Shown here: piece after piece, positions 52,252 to 60,625 of the stretch | Numbering within the stretch: position 1 is the stretch's first letter | Layout of the letters: each line of letters opens with the position of its first letter | Assembly (NCBI RefSeq): GCF_000686525.1 | Contig: NZ_JMKT01000008.1 | Coordinates: forward strand, 124,001 to 188,000 | Reading direction: 5' to 3' | Length of the DNA: 64,000 nucleotides | DNA from: Desulfonatronovibrio hydrogenovorans DSM 9292 | GTDB lineage: Bacteria > Desulfobacterota > Desulfovibrionia > Desulfovibrionales > Desulfonatronovibrionaceae | Position numbers and translations under genes: made by a program | Notes under the pieces: generated by a model | Seen by the model: the letters and a program-made list of their open reading frames with translations, nothing else | What the model was told of the DNA's origin: nothing | Databases searched by the model: none

Positions 52252-52297
52252 TCTGGTCGGGCTGCCTGACTCTCTATAAACCGTTATTCGAGGGACA

Positions 52298-53068
52298 ATG
52301 AAAGGCATTTTTGCTTACATGGGCAGAAGCACTCTGGACCTGATGAGGGAGATGGGCCAGATAATGCTTCTTTTTATTGAGGCTCTGTACTGGCTGTTTC
52401 GTCCCCCGTTCAGGATCAGACACTTTTTCAAACAGATGGAATTCATCGGGGTGAATTCTCTGTTCGTGGTCATGCTCACCTCCCTTTTTACCGGCATGGT
52501 CCTGGCCCTTCAGACCTACTATGCCTTTCGCATGTTTTCTGCTGAAACCCTGGTGGGTGCTACAGTGGCCCTTTCCATGACCCGGGAACTGGGTCCGGTC
52601 ATCACCGGACTCATGGTCACAGGCCGGGCCGGATCGGCCATCTGCGCCGAGATCGGGACCATGAGGGTGACTGAGCAGGTGGATGCTCTGACTGTAATGG
52701 CCATCAATCCGGTCCAGTACCTGGTTCTGCCCAGGGTCCTGGCCGGTTTCATTGTCCTGCCCCTTTTGACGGTCATAAGCGATGTCATGGGCATTCTGGG
52801 GGGATACCTGGTGGGGGTGAAGGTCCTGGGTATCCACGGCGGCCTTTTTATGAACAAGATTTACGAATTTGTGGAGCTGGGGGATGTATACAACGGGCTG
52901 GTCAAGGCCTCGGCCTTTGGGGTGATCCTGACCCTTGTGAGCTGCTACAAGGGGTTTTACACCAGGGGCGGGGCTGAAGGCGTGGGCCGTTCAACCACTC
53001 AGGCTGTGGTCATGTCCTCGGTCCTGATCCTGGTGAGCGACTACATTCTGACCGCGCTCATGTTTTAG
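52298..53068 (+). CDS. mlaE: MlaE-type lipid ABC transporter permease
   Basis: This 256-residue inner-membrane permease has about five helices and MlaE signatures: FTGMVLALQTYYAF, MTRELGPVITGLMVTGRAGSA, EIGTMRVTEQVDALTVMAINP and the CYKGFYTRGGAEGVG region. MlaE dimers move phospholipids between the inner membrane and MCE proteins. A gaggg site is 3-4 bases before the ATG. It is the first of three genes with mlaF and mlaD; mlaC, mlaB and mlaA homologues are not in the window. Confidence 0.93.
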   Translation: MKGIFAYMGRSTLDLMREMGQIMLLFIEALYWLFRPPFRIRHFFKQMEFIGVNSLFVVMLTSLFTGMVLALQTYYAFRMFSAETLVGATVALSMTRELGPVITGLMVTGRAGSAICAEIGTMRVTEQVDALTVMAINPVQYLVLPRVLAGFIVLPLLTVISDVMGILGGYLVGVKVLGIHGGLFMNKIYEFVELGDVYNGLVKASAFGVILTLVSCYKGFYTRGGAEGVGRSTTQAVVMSSVLILVSDYILTALMF

Positions 53069-53170
53069 CCAGCCCCGGCTGAGGGTCAGCAGCTACTGGT
53101 TAGGGTGTGCTGTCCGGAATGGGGGCTGATGCGGGATTGAAATTTTTCAAAAATAAGTACAGTCTGAAAA

Positions 53171-53935
53171 ATGAACAGTCTGAAGAAAATAATCGAGCTG
53201 AAAAAGGTCAGCAAGTCCTTTGGCAACCATCTGGTTCTTGATGACCTGGACCTGGGCCTGGAAAAAGACAGGGTCAATATAATCATCGGCCGGAGCGGGG
53301 GAGGGAAAAGCGTCCTTATCAAGCATATCATCGGCCTGTTAAAGCCTGACCGGGGCCAGGTCCTGATTAAAGGCGAAGATATTGCGCCCATGAGTGAGCG
53401 GGAGATATCCAGGATAAGGCGCGGATTTGGGATGCTGTTTCAGGAGGCAGCCCTGTTTGACTCGCTGACCGTGGCTGAAAACGTGGCCTTTCCCCTTCAG
53501 GAGCACACTAAGAAAAGCCACAGCGAAATCATGGAGATCGTGGAAACCAAGCTTTCCTCAGTGGGACTGGCCGGCATGGGCTACAAGATGCCCTCGGAAC
53601 TTTCCGGAGGCATGCGCAAAAGGGTGGGGCTGGCCAGGGCCCTGGCCATGGACCCTGAGATCGTGCTGTTTGACGAACCCACTTCCGGACTGGACCCGGT
53701 GATGGCCGCAGCCATCAACGAACTTATCGTCCGGACCCGGCAGGAGTTCAATGCCACCTGCGTAGTCATCAGCCACGACATTGATGCGACCATGAAGATT
53801 GCTGATCATATTTACATGCTGTATAACGGCAAGATCATTGCTGATGGTTCTCCTGAAGAGATCCGGCAGTGGGATGATCCTGTGGTAAGGCAGTTCATCC
53901 GGGGAGAAGCCACAGGACCCATCAAGGTCAACTGA
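53171..53935 (+). CDS. mlaF: MlaF-type lipid ABC transporter ATPase
   Basis: This 254-residue ABC ATPase has Walker A GRSGGGKSVL, the Q-loop MLFQEAALFDSLTV typical of MlaF, signature LSGGMRKRVGLAR, Walker B IVLFDEPTSGLDP and the H-loop ISHDID. It powers MlaE. It lies 102 bases after mlaE and is followed by a hairpin with a T-run, so mlaD expression may be partly uncoupled. Confidence 0.94.
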   Translation: MNSLKKIIELKKVSKSFGNHLVLDDLDLGLEKDRVNIIIGRSGGGKSVLIKHIIGLLKPDRGQVLIKGEDIAPMSEREISRIRRGFGMLFQEAALFDSLTVAENVAFPLQEHTKKSHSEIMEIVETKLSSVGLAGMGYKMPSELSGGMRKRVGLARALAMDPEIVLFDEPTSGLDPVMAAAINELIVRTRQEFNATCVVISHDIDATMKIADHIYMLYNGKIIADGSPEEIRQWDDPVVRQFIRGEATGPIKVN

Positions 53936-53957
53936 GCTTCAAGCCGTGAGCAGGCTG

Positions 53958-53986
53958 AGACCGGGTTAGTTGAACCGGTCTGTTTT
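53958..53986 (+). terminator. Terminator-like hairpin after mlaF
   Basis: The arms agaccgggtt and aaccggtct pair with one bulged G around a short loop and are followed by gtttt. The hairpin lies between mlaF and mlaD in the same direction, so it may act as a partial terminator that sets their ratio. Confidence 0.5.
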
Positions 53987-54057
53987 AAAGGCCGGTCCTG
54001 CCTTCTGGGTCATGGAAGGGCTGCATAAATTAAAACCGTTTTGTCAGAGAAACCGTC

Positions 54058-55581
54058 ATGTCTCAAAAAATCGGAGTTGAAGTAAAAGTTGGCATTTTTG
54101 TCTTCATCGCAATTATCCTTCTGGCCTACATGACCACCAGGATCACCAAGGGACAGATGGTGACCAGGGACATGTATACCATTTATGCCTATTTTGACAA
54201 CGTGTCAGGACTCAAGACCAACTCACCAGTGGAAATTGCCGGAATTGACGTGGGTGTGGTTCATGAAATCGTTCTGGAAAATAATCTGGCCCGGGTAGGC
54301 ATGGCCATCAGACCGGGAGTGAATATCTATTCCGATTCCAGAGCCACCATCAGGACCAGGGGAGTTCTCGGGGACAAATTTGTGGAGATCAGCCCTGGCA
54401 GCTCCCATATGGCCAGGCTGGGCGACAAAGGCAGTATTGCTGACAGTATTCAGCCCACTGACCTTGACCAAGTCATGGCCAAGGTCGGGGATATTGCTGA
54501 TGACCTGCGCCAGGTTTCCAGGAGTGTGGCTCATGTTCTGGGCGGTCCTGAGGGTGAGGAAGGGATGCGCGATATGTTTGCCAATCTGCGCGAGTTTTCC
54601 GAAAACCTCAATCAGCTGGTCCAGGCCAATACCAAAGGCATTGAAATGATCGTGTCCAATCTTCAGAGTTTCTCGGCAGATCTGGCTGATGTCAGCCACA
54701 GCAACAAGCAGGGCATAAAGCATATCGTGGACAACTTCGAATCTGCATCCAGAGACCTGAATACAGCCCTGGCCCAGATGAGCAGCATCCTGAGCACAGC
54801 CGAGCATGGTGAGGGGCCGGTGTCCACCCTGCTCCAGGATCGGCAGATGAGCGAGGACATGCGGCAGACCGTGGCTTCCCTGGAAAGTCTGACCAGAAAG
54901 ATTGACGAAGGTCAGGGAACTCTGGGCAGGCTGATCAGCGATGACACCACCGGCCAGAAGATCGACGACGCCCTGGACGGAATCAACCAGTTTCTGGATA
55001 AATATGACCGGTTCCAGACCATAGTGGATTTTCATACTGAGTACATGTTCCGGTCCGGTGATACCAAGTCCTACCTGACCCTGACCCTGCAGCCGGCTGA
55101 GGATAAATTTTATCTGCTGTCTCTGATAGACGATCCCAAAGGCAGGACCAGAACCACTGATACTGTAACCAGGAGGTGGAAGGACGGGGAATACTTGGGA
55201 AGCACCAGGGAATACGAACAAAAAACGTACAAAAACCGGCTTAAGTTTTCTGCCCAGCTGGCCAAGAGGTGGAACGACTTCATCCTGCGCGGAGGGATCA
55301 TTGAGTCCACCGGCGGGGTGGGACTGGATTATTTCCTCTGGGATGACCGGCTCAAGTTTTCCTTTGATGCCTTTGACCTGGGTAACGAAGACGACCGGGC
55401 CCACCTAAAGGCAGCAGCCAACCTTTATTTCTTAAATAACTTCTATCTTACTGCCGGGTATGATGATTTTATCAGCAGAACCAGCAAGAACCGGTCCTTT
55501 TTCGGAGGGCTCGGGTTTTACATGACCGATGAAGACCTGAAGTACCTGTTTTCATCAGTCCCTCTGCCTGCCGGAGATTAA
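54058..55581 (+). CDS. mlaD: MlaD/MCE-domain protein with long coiled coil and beta-rich C-terminus
   Basis: This 507-residue protein has an N-terminal membrane anchor (VGIFVFIAIILLAYMTT, ~11-27) and one MCE domain (~38-120, with TNSPVEIAGIDVGVV and TRGVLGDKFVEI). A long helical, coiled-coil-like stretch (~135-320) includes GEGPVSTLLQD and GQGTLGRLISDD. The last ~180 residues alternate polar and hydrophobic residues (FYLLSLIDD, LKFSAQLAKRW, FILRGGIIESTGG, NNFYLTAGYDDF), like outer-membrane beta strands. E. coli MlaD is about 180 residues. A comparable MlaD-barrel fusion has been described in Veillonella. The barrel assignment here is by eye. Confidence 0.85.
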   Translation: MSQKIGVEVKVGIFVFIAIILLAYMTTRITKGQMVTRDMYTIYAYFDNVSGLKTNSPVEIAGIDVGVVHEIVLENNLARVGMAIRPGVNIYSDSRATIRTRGVLGDKFVEISPGSSHMARLGDKGSIADSIQPTDLDQVMAKVGDIADDLRQVSRSVAHVLGGPEGEEGMRDMFANLREFSENLNQLVQANTKGIEMIVSNLQSFSADLADVSHSNKQGIKHIVDNFESASRDLNTALAQMSSILSTAEHGEGPVSTLLQDRQMSEDMRQTVASLESLTRKIDEGQGTLGRLISDDTTGQKIDDALDGINQFLDKYDRFQTIVDFHTEYMFRSGDTKSYLTLTLQPAEDKFYLLSLIDDPKGRTRTTDTVTRRWKDGEYLGSTREYEQKTYKNRLKFSAQLAKRWNDFILRGGIIESTGGVGLDYFLWDDRLKFSFDAFDLGNEDDRAHLKAAANLYFLNNFYLTAGYDDFISRTSKNRSFFGGLGFYMTDEDLKYLFSSVPLPAGD

Positions 55582-55682
55582 AATCCCTCAGGCTGCAGCT
55601 GGACCGGTAAAATGGACAGCATGTTTTTTCCCACTGCCATGGTTCATGGCCGGTTAACAAAAGTCAAACCAGGAGGTGCAGA

Positions 55683-55967
55683 ATGGAAAAAGTTCTGTTT
55701 AAAAGCGAGGAAAAAAAACAGGCTTCAGAGGTTGCCTCAATCCTGAGGACCATTGCGGACAAGGTGGAATCAGGCCGGATAGAGCTGTCCAGGGGACAGG
55801 AAAAGATCGGACTGAATGTCCCAGGTTCCCTGACTCTGGAGATCAAGGTGGAAGAGGAAACCAAAACCGGAAAATCCACCCTGAAAAAGTCCCTGGAGAT
55901 TGAGCTTGAGTGGATCGAAGGCGAAGACGGTCAACCAGCCCAGCCGGGATCGGTAAGCATCGGCTAG
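55683..55967 (+). CDS. Amphi-Trp domain protein
   Basis: This 94-residue cytoplasmic protein has VASILRTIADKVESGRIEL, a strand-rich centre, and the ending LEIELEWIEG that characterises amphi-Trp domain proteins of sulfate reducers and archaea. The family's function is unknown. An aggaggt site lies 5 bases before the ATG. It is monocistronic and followed by a good intrinsic terminator. Confidence 0.8.
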   Translation: MEKVLFKSEEKKQASEVASILRTIADKVESGRIELSRGQEKIGLNVPGSLTLEIKVEEETKTGKSTLKKSLEIELEWIEGEDGQPAQPGSVSIG

Positions 55968-55992
55968 GTCTTCAGATTATCTTCCTGCCAGA

Positions 55993-56030
55993 AACCAGCA
56001 GGGCCGTCCAGGTCCTGCTGGTTCTTCCTT
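55993..56030 (+). terminator. Intrinsic terminator after the amphi-Trp gene
   Basis: A perfect 10-bp stem (aaccagcagg with cctgctggtt) with an 11-base loop is followed by the T-rich cttcctt, 26 bases after the stop codon. Confidence 0.7.
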
Positions 56031-56142
56031 ATAGCAAACTGCGGCTTGTCAATTCATCTGGAATCGGGTTACAAAACATTCCATCCTGAGGGACGTTAGA
56101 AAGTTTGAAAACCACTATGTCGGGACAGCACAGGTCTAGATC

Positions 56143-57006
56143 ATGTCTTTTTTAAAAGCCCTAATCATTCATCCTGAGCGGGAGGTGACCACCCGGCTGA
56201 GGGAGTTTCTCAGCAAAGAAAGCAGGGTCAAGGTCCTTGGCGAGGCCATGACTTCCTTTGAAGCCCTGGAGCTTCTGGAAAACATTTCCTATGATGTATT
56301 TTTCCTGGGGATCAACCTTCCCAGCGGGGTGGACGGTGTGGAACTGGCCCAGATCCTGAATCAGAGGAAAAAAAGACCCAACATCGTGTTTGTCGCTGAT
56401 GACGAGTCCCTGGCCTACAAGGCCTTTGAAGTGGGAGCCACTGACTATCTGGTCTGGCCTTTTTCCAGTTCCAGGGTGGCTAAGACCATTGAAAGGCTGC
56501 ACAGGTTTTCCAGTCAGACCAGGATCGTGGACCGGGATAAGCCCGACAACTCCAGTCTTCAGGAAGATCTGGAAGAGGAAACCGTTCAGCTGAACCTGGC
56601 TGATGTAGACGAGGATTCGTTTCTGACCGCCCTCAGGCAGGCCTGGGATGTGAACCGCGGTTCCCGTCTGGAAATTGAAAAGCTGCCCATCAACCTGGAT
56701 GGAAAGATGATCCTGGTTCCCTATAACCAGATCGTTTTTGTGGAGGCTTACGAGGACTACAGTTTTGTGCATACCTCACAGGAGAAATTCCTGACATCCT
56801 ACCGGCTCAAGAACCTGGAAGAGCGGCTCAACAGGCATGGGTTTTTCCGGGTCCACCGCAAATACCTGGTCAACCTGGAGATGGTTACGGAAATAGCGTC
56901 ATTGCCTGGCAGCAACTTCATGCTCAGGACGGCCGGACGCAAGAAGATCGAGCTGCCCATCAGCCGGAGAAGGATCAGTGAGCTGAAGCAGATCCTGGGT
57001 CTTTAG
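56143..57006 (+). CDS. LytTR-family regulator with a degenerate receiver domain
   Basis: Residues ~1-125 have the length and order of a response-regulator receiver. The phosphorylation chemistry is gone: the acidic pair is replaced (LIIHPERE), the phospho-Asp position is Gly56 in FFLGINLP, the Thr position is Ala (VFVADDE), and the conserved Lys before PF is Trp105 (YLVWPF). Residues ~185-287 are a LytTR DNA-binding domain (VPYNQIVFVEAYEDYSFVHT, HGFFRVHRKYLVNLEMV). It should bind DNA without classical phosphorylation. It lies directly upstream of acsA, a likely target. No histidine kinase is adjacent. Confidence 0.88.
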   Translation: MSFLKALIIHPEREVTTRLREFLSKESRVKVLGEAMTSFEALELLENISYDVFFLGINLPSGVDGVELAQILNQRKKRPNIVFVADDESLAYKAFEVGATDYLVWPFSSSRVAKTIERLHRFSSQTRIVDRDKPDNSSLQEDLEEETVQLNLADVDEDSFLTALRQAWDVNRGSRLEIEKLPINLDGKMILVPYNQIVFVEAYEDYSFVHTSQEKFLTSYRLKNLEERLNRHGFFRVHRKYLVNLEMVTEIASLPGSNFMLRTAGRKKIELPISRRRISELKQILGL

Positions 57007-57086
57007 CAGGAGCTTCTTTCCCACCGTTCAACCAGATGGAATGGCCTTTAGCCGATTAAAGATCCCGTTTTATTTGAATTGAATTA

Positions 57087-57130
57087 AATATACCATTGAT
57101 TTCCAAATGTACTGACTAGACCGGTATATT
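57087..57130. promoter_or_regulatory. Inverted repeat in the acsA upstream region
   Basis: The sequences aatatacc (57087-57094) and ggtatatt (57123-57130) are perfect complements 28 bases apart in an A+T-rich stretch, 70 bases before acsA and after the LytTR gene. It may be a regulator-binding site or promoter region; no clear -35/-10 pair can be assigned. Confidence 0.35.
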
Positions 57131-57199
57131 CACAGCAGACTTCAACTGATCAAAAGATAGAGCGCCGGGCAGCAGCTGCCGGGACAAAGGAGGATTTTT

Positions 57200-59119
57200 A
57201 TGGAAGGCAAAGGAGCACTTGATTCCCTGCTTCAGGAAGAAAGGGTATTTCGTCCGCTTCCCCAGATGGTCATCGAAGCCAACATCAATCCCCAGGAATA
57301 TTCCGAGGTGATGAAAAAGACCAGGGACGATTACCTGGACTACTGGGAAGAGGCAGCCAGAGAACTGGACTGGTTCAAGAAATGGGACAAGGTCCTGGAT
57401 GACTCTGAAGCCCCGTTTTACAAATGGTTCACCGGTGCCAAGTGCAATATAGTCTACAATGCCCTGGACCGGCATATTGAGACGGCCAATAAGAACAAGC
57501 TGGCCCTCATCTGGGAAGGAGAACCCGGCGACTCCAAGAAAATGACCTATTATGAGCTGTACCGGGCTGTTAATAAATTTGCCAATGCCCTCAGGTCCCT
57601 GGGTATTAAAAAAGGGGACAGGGTCATCCTTTACATGCCTCCTTTGCCGGAAACCATGATTGCCCTTCTGGCCGTGGCCAAGGTGGGAGCAGTGCACAGC
57701 ATGGTTTTTGCCGGTTTTTCGGCCAAGGCCCTCAGGGATCGCATTGATGACGCCCAGGCCAAGCTGGTGATTACAGCGGATGGTTTTTACCGCAACGGCC
57801 GGGTGATCAACCTCAAGGGCATTGTTGATGAGGCCCTTGTAGGCGGATGTGACTGCGTAGACACGGTTGTGGTGGTTCACCGGGCCAATGTGGAAATCGA
57901 GATGACCGAGATGCGCGATATCTGGTATGAAGACCTGGTCCGCAAGGAGAGTCCGGTTTCCGAGACCGAGGTCATGGATTCTGAAGACATGCTTTTTCTG
58001 CTGTACAGCTCAGGCACTACAGGTAAACCCAAAGGCATAGTCCACACCCATGGCGGGTATATGGTCGGGGTTCACCGCTCTTTGAACTGGGTCTTTGACA
58101 TCAAGCCCACGGATATTTTCTGGTGTACGGCTGATGCCGGCTGGATCACGGGCCACAGCTACGTCATTTATGGTCCCTTGATGGCCGGAACCACCACCAT
58201 TATGTTCGAGGGTCATCCCCTGTATCCCCAGGCAGACCGTCTGTGGCATATTGTGGCCAGATACGGGGTGAATATTTTTTATACAGCTCCGACCCTGATC
58301 AGGATGCTGATGCGTTTTGGGGCCCAGTACCCAAAGCAGCATGACCTGTCTACCCTGAGGCTGCTGGGAACAGTGGGTGAACCCATCAATCCCGAGGCCT
58401 GGATGTGGTTCTACAAGAACATCGGCCGGTCGGAATGTCCGGTCATGGATACCTGGTGGCAGACTGAGACCGGTTCCTTTATGATCAGCCCCCTGCCCAT
58501 TTCCCTGCTCAAACCCGGATCAGTTACCAAGCCCCTGCCCGGCATTGAAGCCGAGGTGCTGGACGAAGAAGGAAAGCCTGTTCCCCCAGGCAAAGGAGGC
58601 TACCTGGTCATTAAAAGGCCCTGGCCCTCCATGCTTCGGACCCTTTACAAGGATCCGGAACGGTACAAACAGACCTACTGGGAAAAATTTCCCGGTTACT
58701 ACCTGGCCGGTGACGTGGCCCGCAAAGATGAGGACGGATACTTCTGGATTCAGGGCCGTTCAGACGATGTCCTGAACATTGCCGGGCACAGGGTGGGCAC
58801 TTCTGAGCTTGAAAGCGCCCTTGTCTCTCATAAGTCAGTGGCTGAAGCCGCTGTCATTGGTATTCCCGATAAAATCAAGGGTGAGGTGGCCAAGGCTTTT
58901 GTCACTCTGAGCGCTGACGTTGAAATCGATGATACTGATGAGCTGATCAAGATCCTCAAGACCCATGTGCGCAAGGAGCTGGGGCCGGTGGCCGTGGTCA
59001 AGAGTATTGAGTTCAGGGACAAGCTGCCCAAGACCAGGAGCGGTAAGATTATGCGCCGAGTGCTCAAGGCCCAGGAACTGGGTGAGGAGGTTGGAGACAC
59101 TTCCACTCTGGAAGATTAA
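57200..59119 (+). CDS. acsA: Acetyl-CoA synthetase (AMP-forming)
   Basis: This 639-residue enzyme converts acetate, ATP and CoA to acetyl-CoA, AMP and pyrophosphate. Motifs are [52 protein letters not shown] and the catalytic lysine K616 in [10 protein letters not shown], the usual target of regulatory acetylation. An aaaggagg site precedes the ATG. It lies just after the LytTR regulator and ends in an intrinsic terminator. In sulfate reducers it may run in either direction of acetate use. Confidence 0.95.
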   Translation: MEGKGALDSLLQEERVFRPLPQMVIEANINPQEYSEVMKKTRDDYLDYWEEAARELDWFKKWDKVLDDSEAPFYKWFTGAKCNIVYNALDRHIETANKNKLALIWEGEPGDSKKMTYYELYRAVNKFANALRSLGIKKGDRVILYMPPLPETMIALLAVAKVGAVHSMVFAGFSAKALRDRIDDAQAKLVITADGFYRNGRVINLKGIVDEALVGGCDCVDTVVVVHRANVEIEMTEMRDIWYEDLVRKESPVSETEVMDSEDMLFLLYSSGTTGKPKGIVHTHGGYMVGVHRSLNWVFDIKPTDIFWCTADAGWITGHSYVIYGPLMAGTTTIMFEGHPLYPQADRLWHIVARYGVNIFYTAPTLIRMLMRFGAQYPKQHDLSTLRLLGTVGEPINPEAWMWFYKNIGRSECPVMDTWWQTETGSFMISPLPISLLKPGSVTKPLPGIEAEVLDEEGKPVPPGKGGYLVIKRPWPSMLRTLYKDPERYKQTYWEKFPGYYLAGDVARKDEDGYFWIQGRSDDVLNIAGHRVGTSELESALVSHKSVAEAAVIGIPDKIKGEVAKAFVTLSADVEIDDTDELIKILKTHVRKELGPVAVVKSIEFRDKLPKTRSGKIMRRVLKAQELGEEVGDTSTLED

Positions 59120-59151
59120 GTTCTGGGGCAGTATCTATACTGGAAGGTCAG

Positions 59152-59182
59152 AAAAGCCCGGTGCGCAAGTCCCGGGCTTTTC
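59152..59182 (+). terminator. Intrinsic terminator after acsA
   Basis: A perfect 9-bp stem (aaaagcccg with cgggctttt) with a 12-base loop ends in a T-run, 33 bases after the acsA stop. The A-run and T-run on each side would let it work in both directions. Confidence 0.75.
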
Positions 59183-59253
59183 CATTCCAGAGTGTCAACC
59201 GGGTCTGATACCGGAAACCAGGTTCCGAGTCTGATCCGAAACCGGGGGGAAGC

Positions 59254-59553
59254 ATGGACAGGAAGGAAATCAGGGACATTTTGGAGAGCTTTTTTCAGAA
59301 GTACAGGAAGTCTGAAGGAGACGACAGTACTTATACTGCTTTCTGGGCAGACCGGACCCCTGCCGGGACTGTTGAGATCGCCATGACCAGGTGTCCGGCA
59401 GATACAACCTTCAAGTTTTATCTGGACCGGAAAAAGGTGGATGAAGTCAAGGAATGGGATGGGTTTTTTCCTGCCCTGGACAGGTTTGCCAGGGAGCATG
59501 GGGATGCCTTTGATCCAGAATCATTCTTTGCCGGAATGAAGGACATGACCTGA
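59254..59553 (+). CDS. Small hypothetical protein (99 aa)
   Basis: This 99-residue soluble protein has DILESFFQKYRKSEGDD, then a central strand pair (TVEIAMTRCPADTTFKFYLD) and an acidic helical end. A strong ggggggaa ribosome site precedes the ATG. I do not recognise the family. It lies 72 bases beyond the acsA terminator and converges on the next minus-strand gene. Confidence 0.7.
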   Translation: MDRKEIRDILESFFQKYRKSEGDDSTYTAFWADRTPAGTVEIAMTRCPADTTFKFYLDRKKVDEVKEWDGFFPALDRFAREHGDAFDPESFFAGMKDMT

Positions 59554-59601
59554 CCGGTCCATGTTTTTGCAAAAAAGTTCAGCAGGTTGAGAGGCCCGGG
59601 G

Positions 59602-60474
59602 CTAATTTGGCAGGCAGAAATCAGGCCCTGAGTTCTCCAGATCAATATTCAGAAGTTCAGAAACCCTTCCAGAGGTTGAGGCCCCAAGTACGGCTGAGAT
59701 GGTGACCGGCTGGTCCGGATTGACCATCAAGGTCAGGGGTTTTTGCCTGTTCCAGAAGAGTGCGGTCGGATCGGTTCCAGCCTGATTCGACAGCCCGGAC
59801 CAACTTTTCTGCACCCCGTCCTGATCTCTTTGCTCCGGGTATTCCATCTGAATCAGTCTGTGCACCATTCCGTAATCTTCATAACCAGCCCGGAGGCTGA
59901 CTATCCTGACTCCCAGAATGGCTGCCCCCAGTAAAAGGGGGTTGTCAGTGCTTACCAGATAGGCCGGATTGATGTTGGCCAGGACTGCATCAGCACAAAA
60001 CAGGCCCAGTTCTTCTTTTTTCAGGGTCAGCTGTTCAATCTTCAGCAGGCTTTCTTCCAGGCGATATGCATACCGGAATCCTGCTTGGACCCGGGACAGA
60101 TCAGAGCCTGAAAGTCTGATTCTTTCAGCGGTTTTTACGTTCTGAAGCAGATTGTCCAGATTGAGATCCTGGATCCTGACGGTCATGCTGACAGGCCGCG
60201 AATCTTTCAGTTTCAGGTCCTGGAGAATTATTGTCCCGGCCTGCATCTCCACTCCTCCTGGCCAGTCAACCCTGGGCTGGTCAAAAGTGATTCTCTTAAG
60301 AAAAGGGTTGGCCCTGATGGCGGTGTATTCCACCTTCATCCTGGGGTTGTCGTTCAGGAATGCCCTGACCCGGTTTTCCAGCCGTTTTTCCAGGATGATC
60401 CAGGCAAGTCCCAGTCCTGCCCCGGCCAGCAGGGCAAGCAAGAGGAAGGCTATGAAAAGTCTTCTTGATTTCAT
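59602..60474 (-). CDS. Hypothetical membrane-anchored protein
   Basis: This 290-residue protein has one N-terminal hydrophobic segment (FIAFLLLALLAGAGLGLAWI, residues ~7-26) that serves as an anchor or uncleaved signal. The rest is predicted periplasmic and beta-rich, with repeated strand patterns (VKYTAI-like, TIILQDLKLKDSRPVSMTV, IRLSGSDLSRV). The style resembles AsmA- or DUF945-like proteins, but I cannot assign a family. The ATG at 60474 is preferred over a TTG 12 bases earlier; no ribosome site is clear. Confidence 0.65.
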   Translation of the reverse strand: MKSRRLFIAFLLLALLAGAGLGLAWIILEKRLENRVRAFLNDNPRMKVEYTAIRANPFLKRITFDQPRVDWPGGVEMQAGTIILQDLKLKDSRPVSMTVRIQDLNLDNLLQNVKTAERIRLSGSDLSRVQAGFRYAYRLEESLLKIEQLTLKKEELGLFCADAVLANINPAYLVSTDNPLLLGAAILGVRIVSLRAGYEDYGMVHRLIQMEYPEQRDQDGVQKSWSGLSNQAGTDPTALFWNRQKPLTLMVNPDQPVTISAVLGASTSGRVSELLNIDLENSGPDFCLPN

Positions 60475-60625
60475 CAGGCTAATCAATTTAAACAGGCGTG
60501 TTGGCAGCAGAGCCGGATCGGATGTCTCATGGAGGCCATTCTGATCCAGGCCAGGAAAAAAAGCAAATTCAACTGATGAGCCCTGTTTGGACCGGATCAG
60601 TTTTTAGGACAGGAGGCAGAAACAT

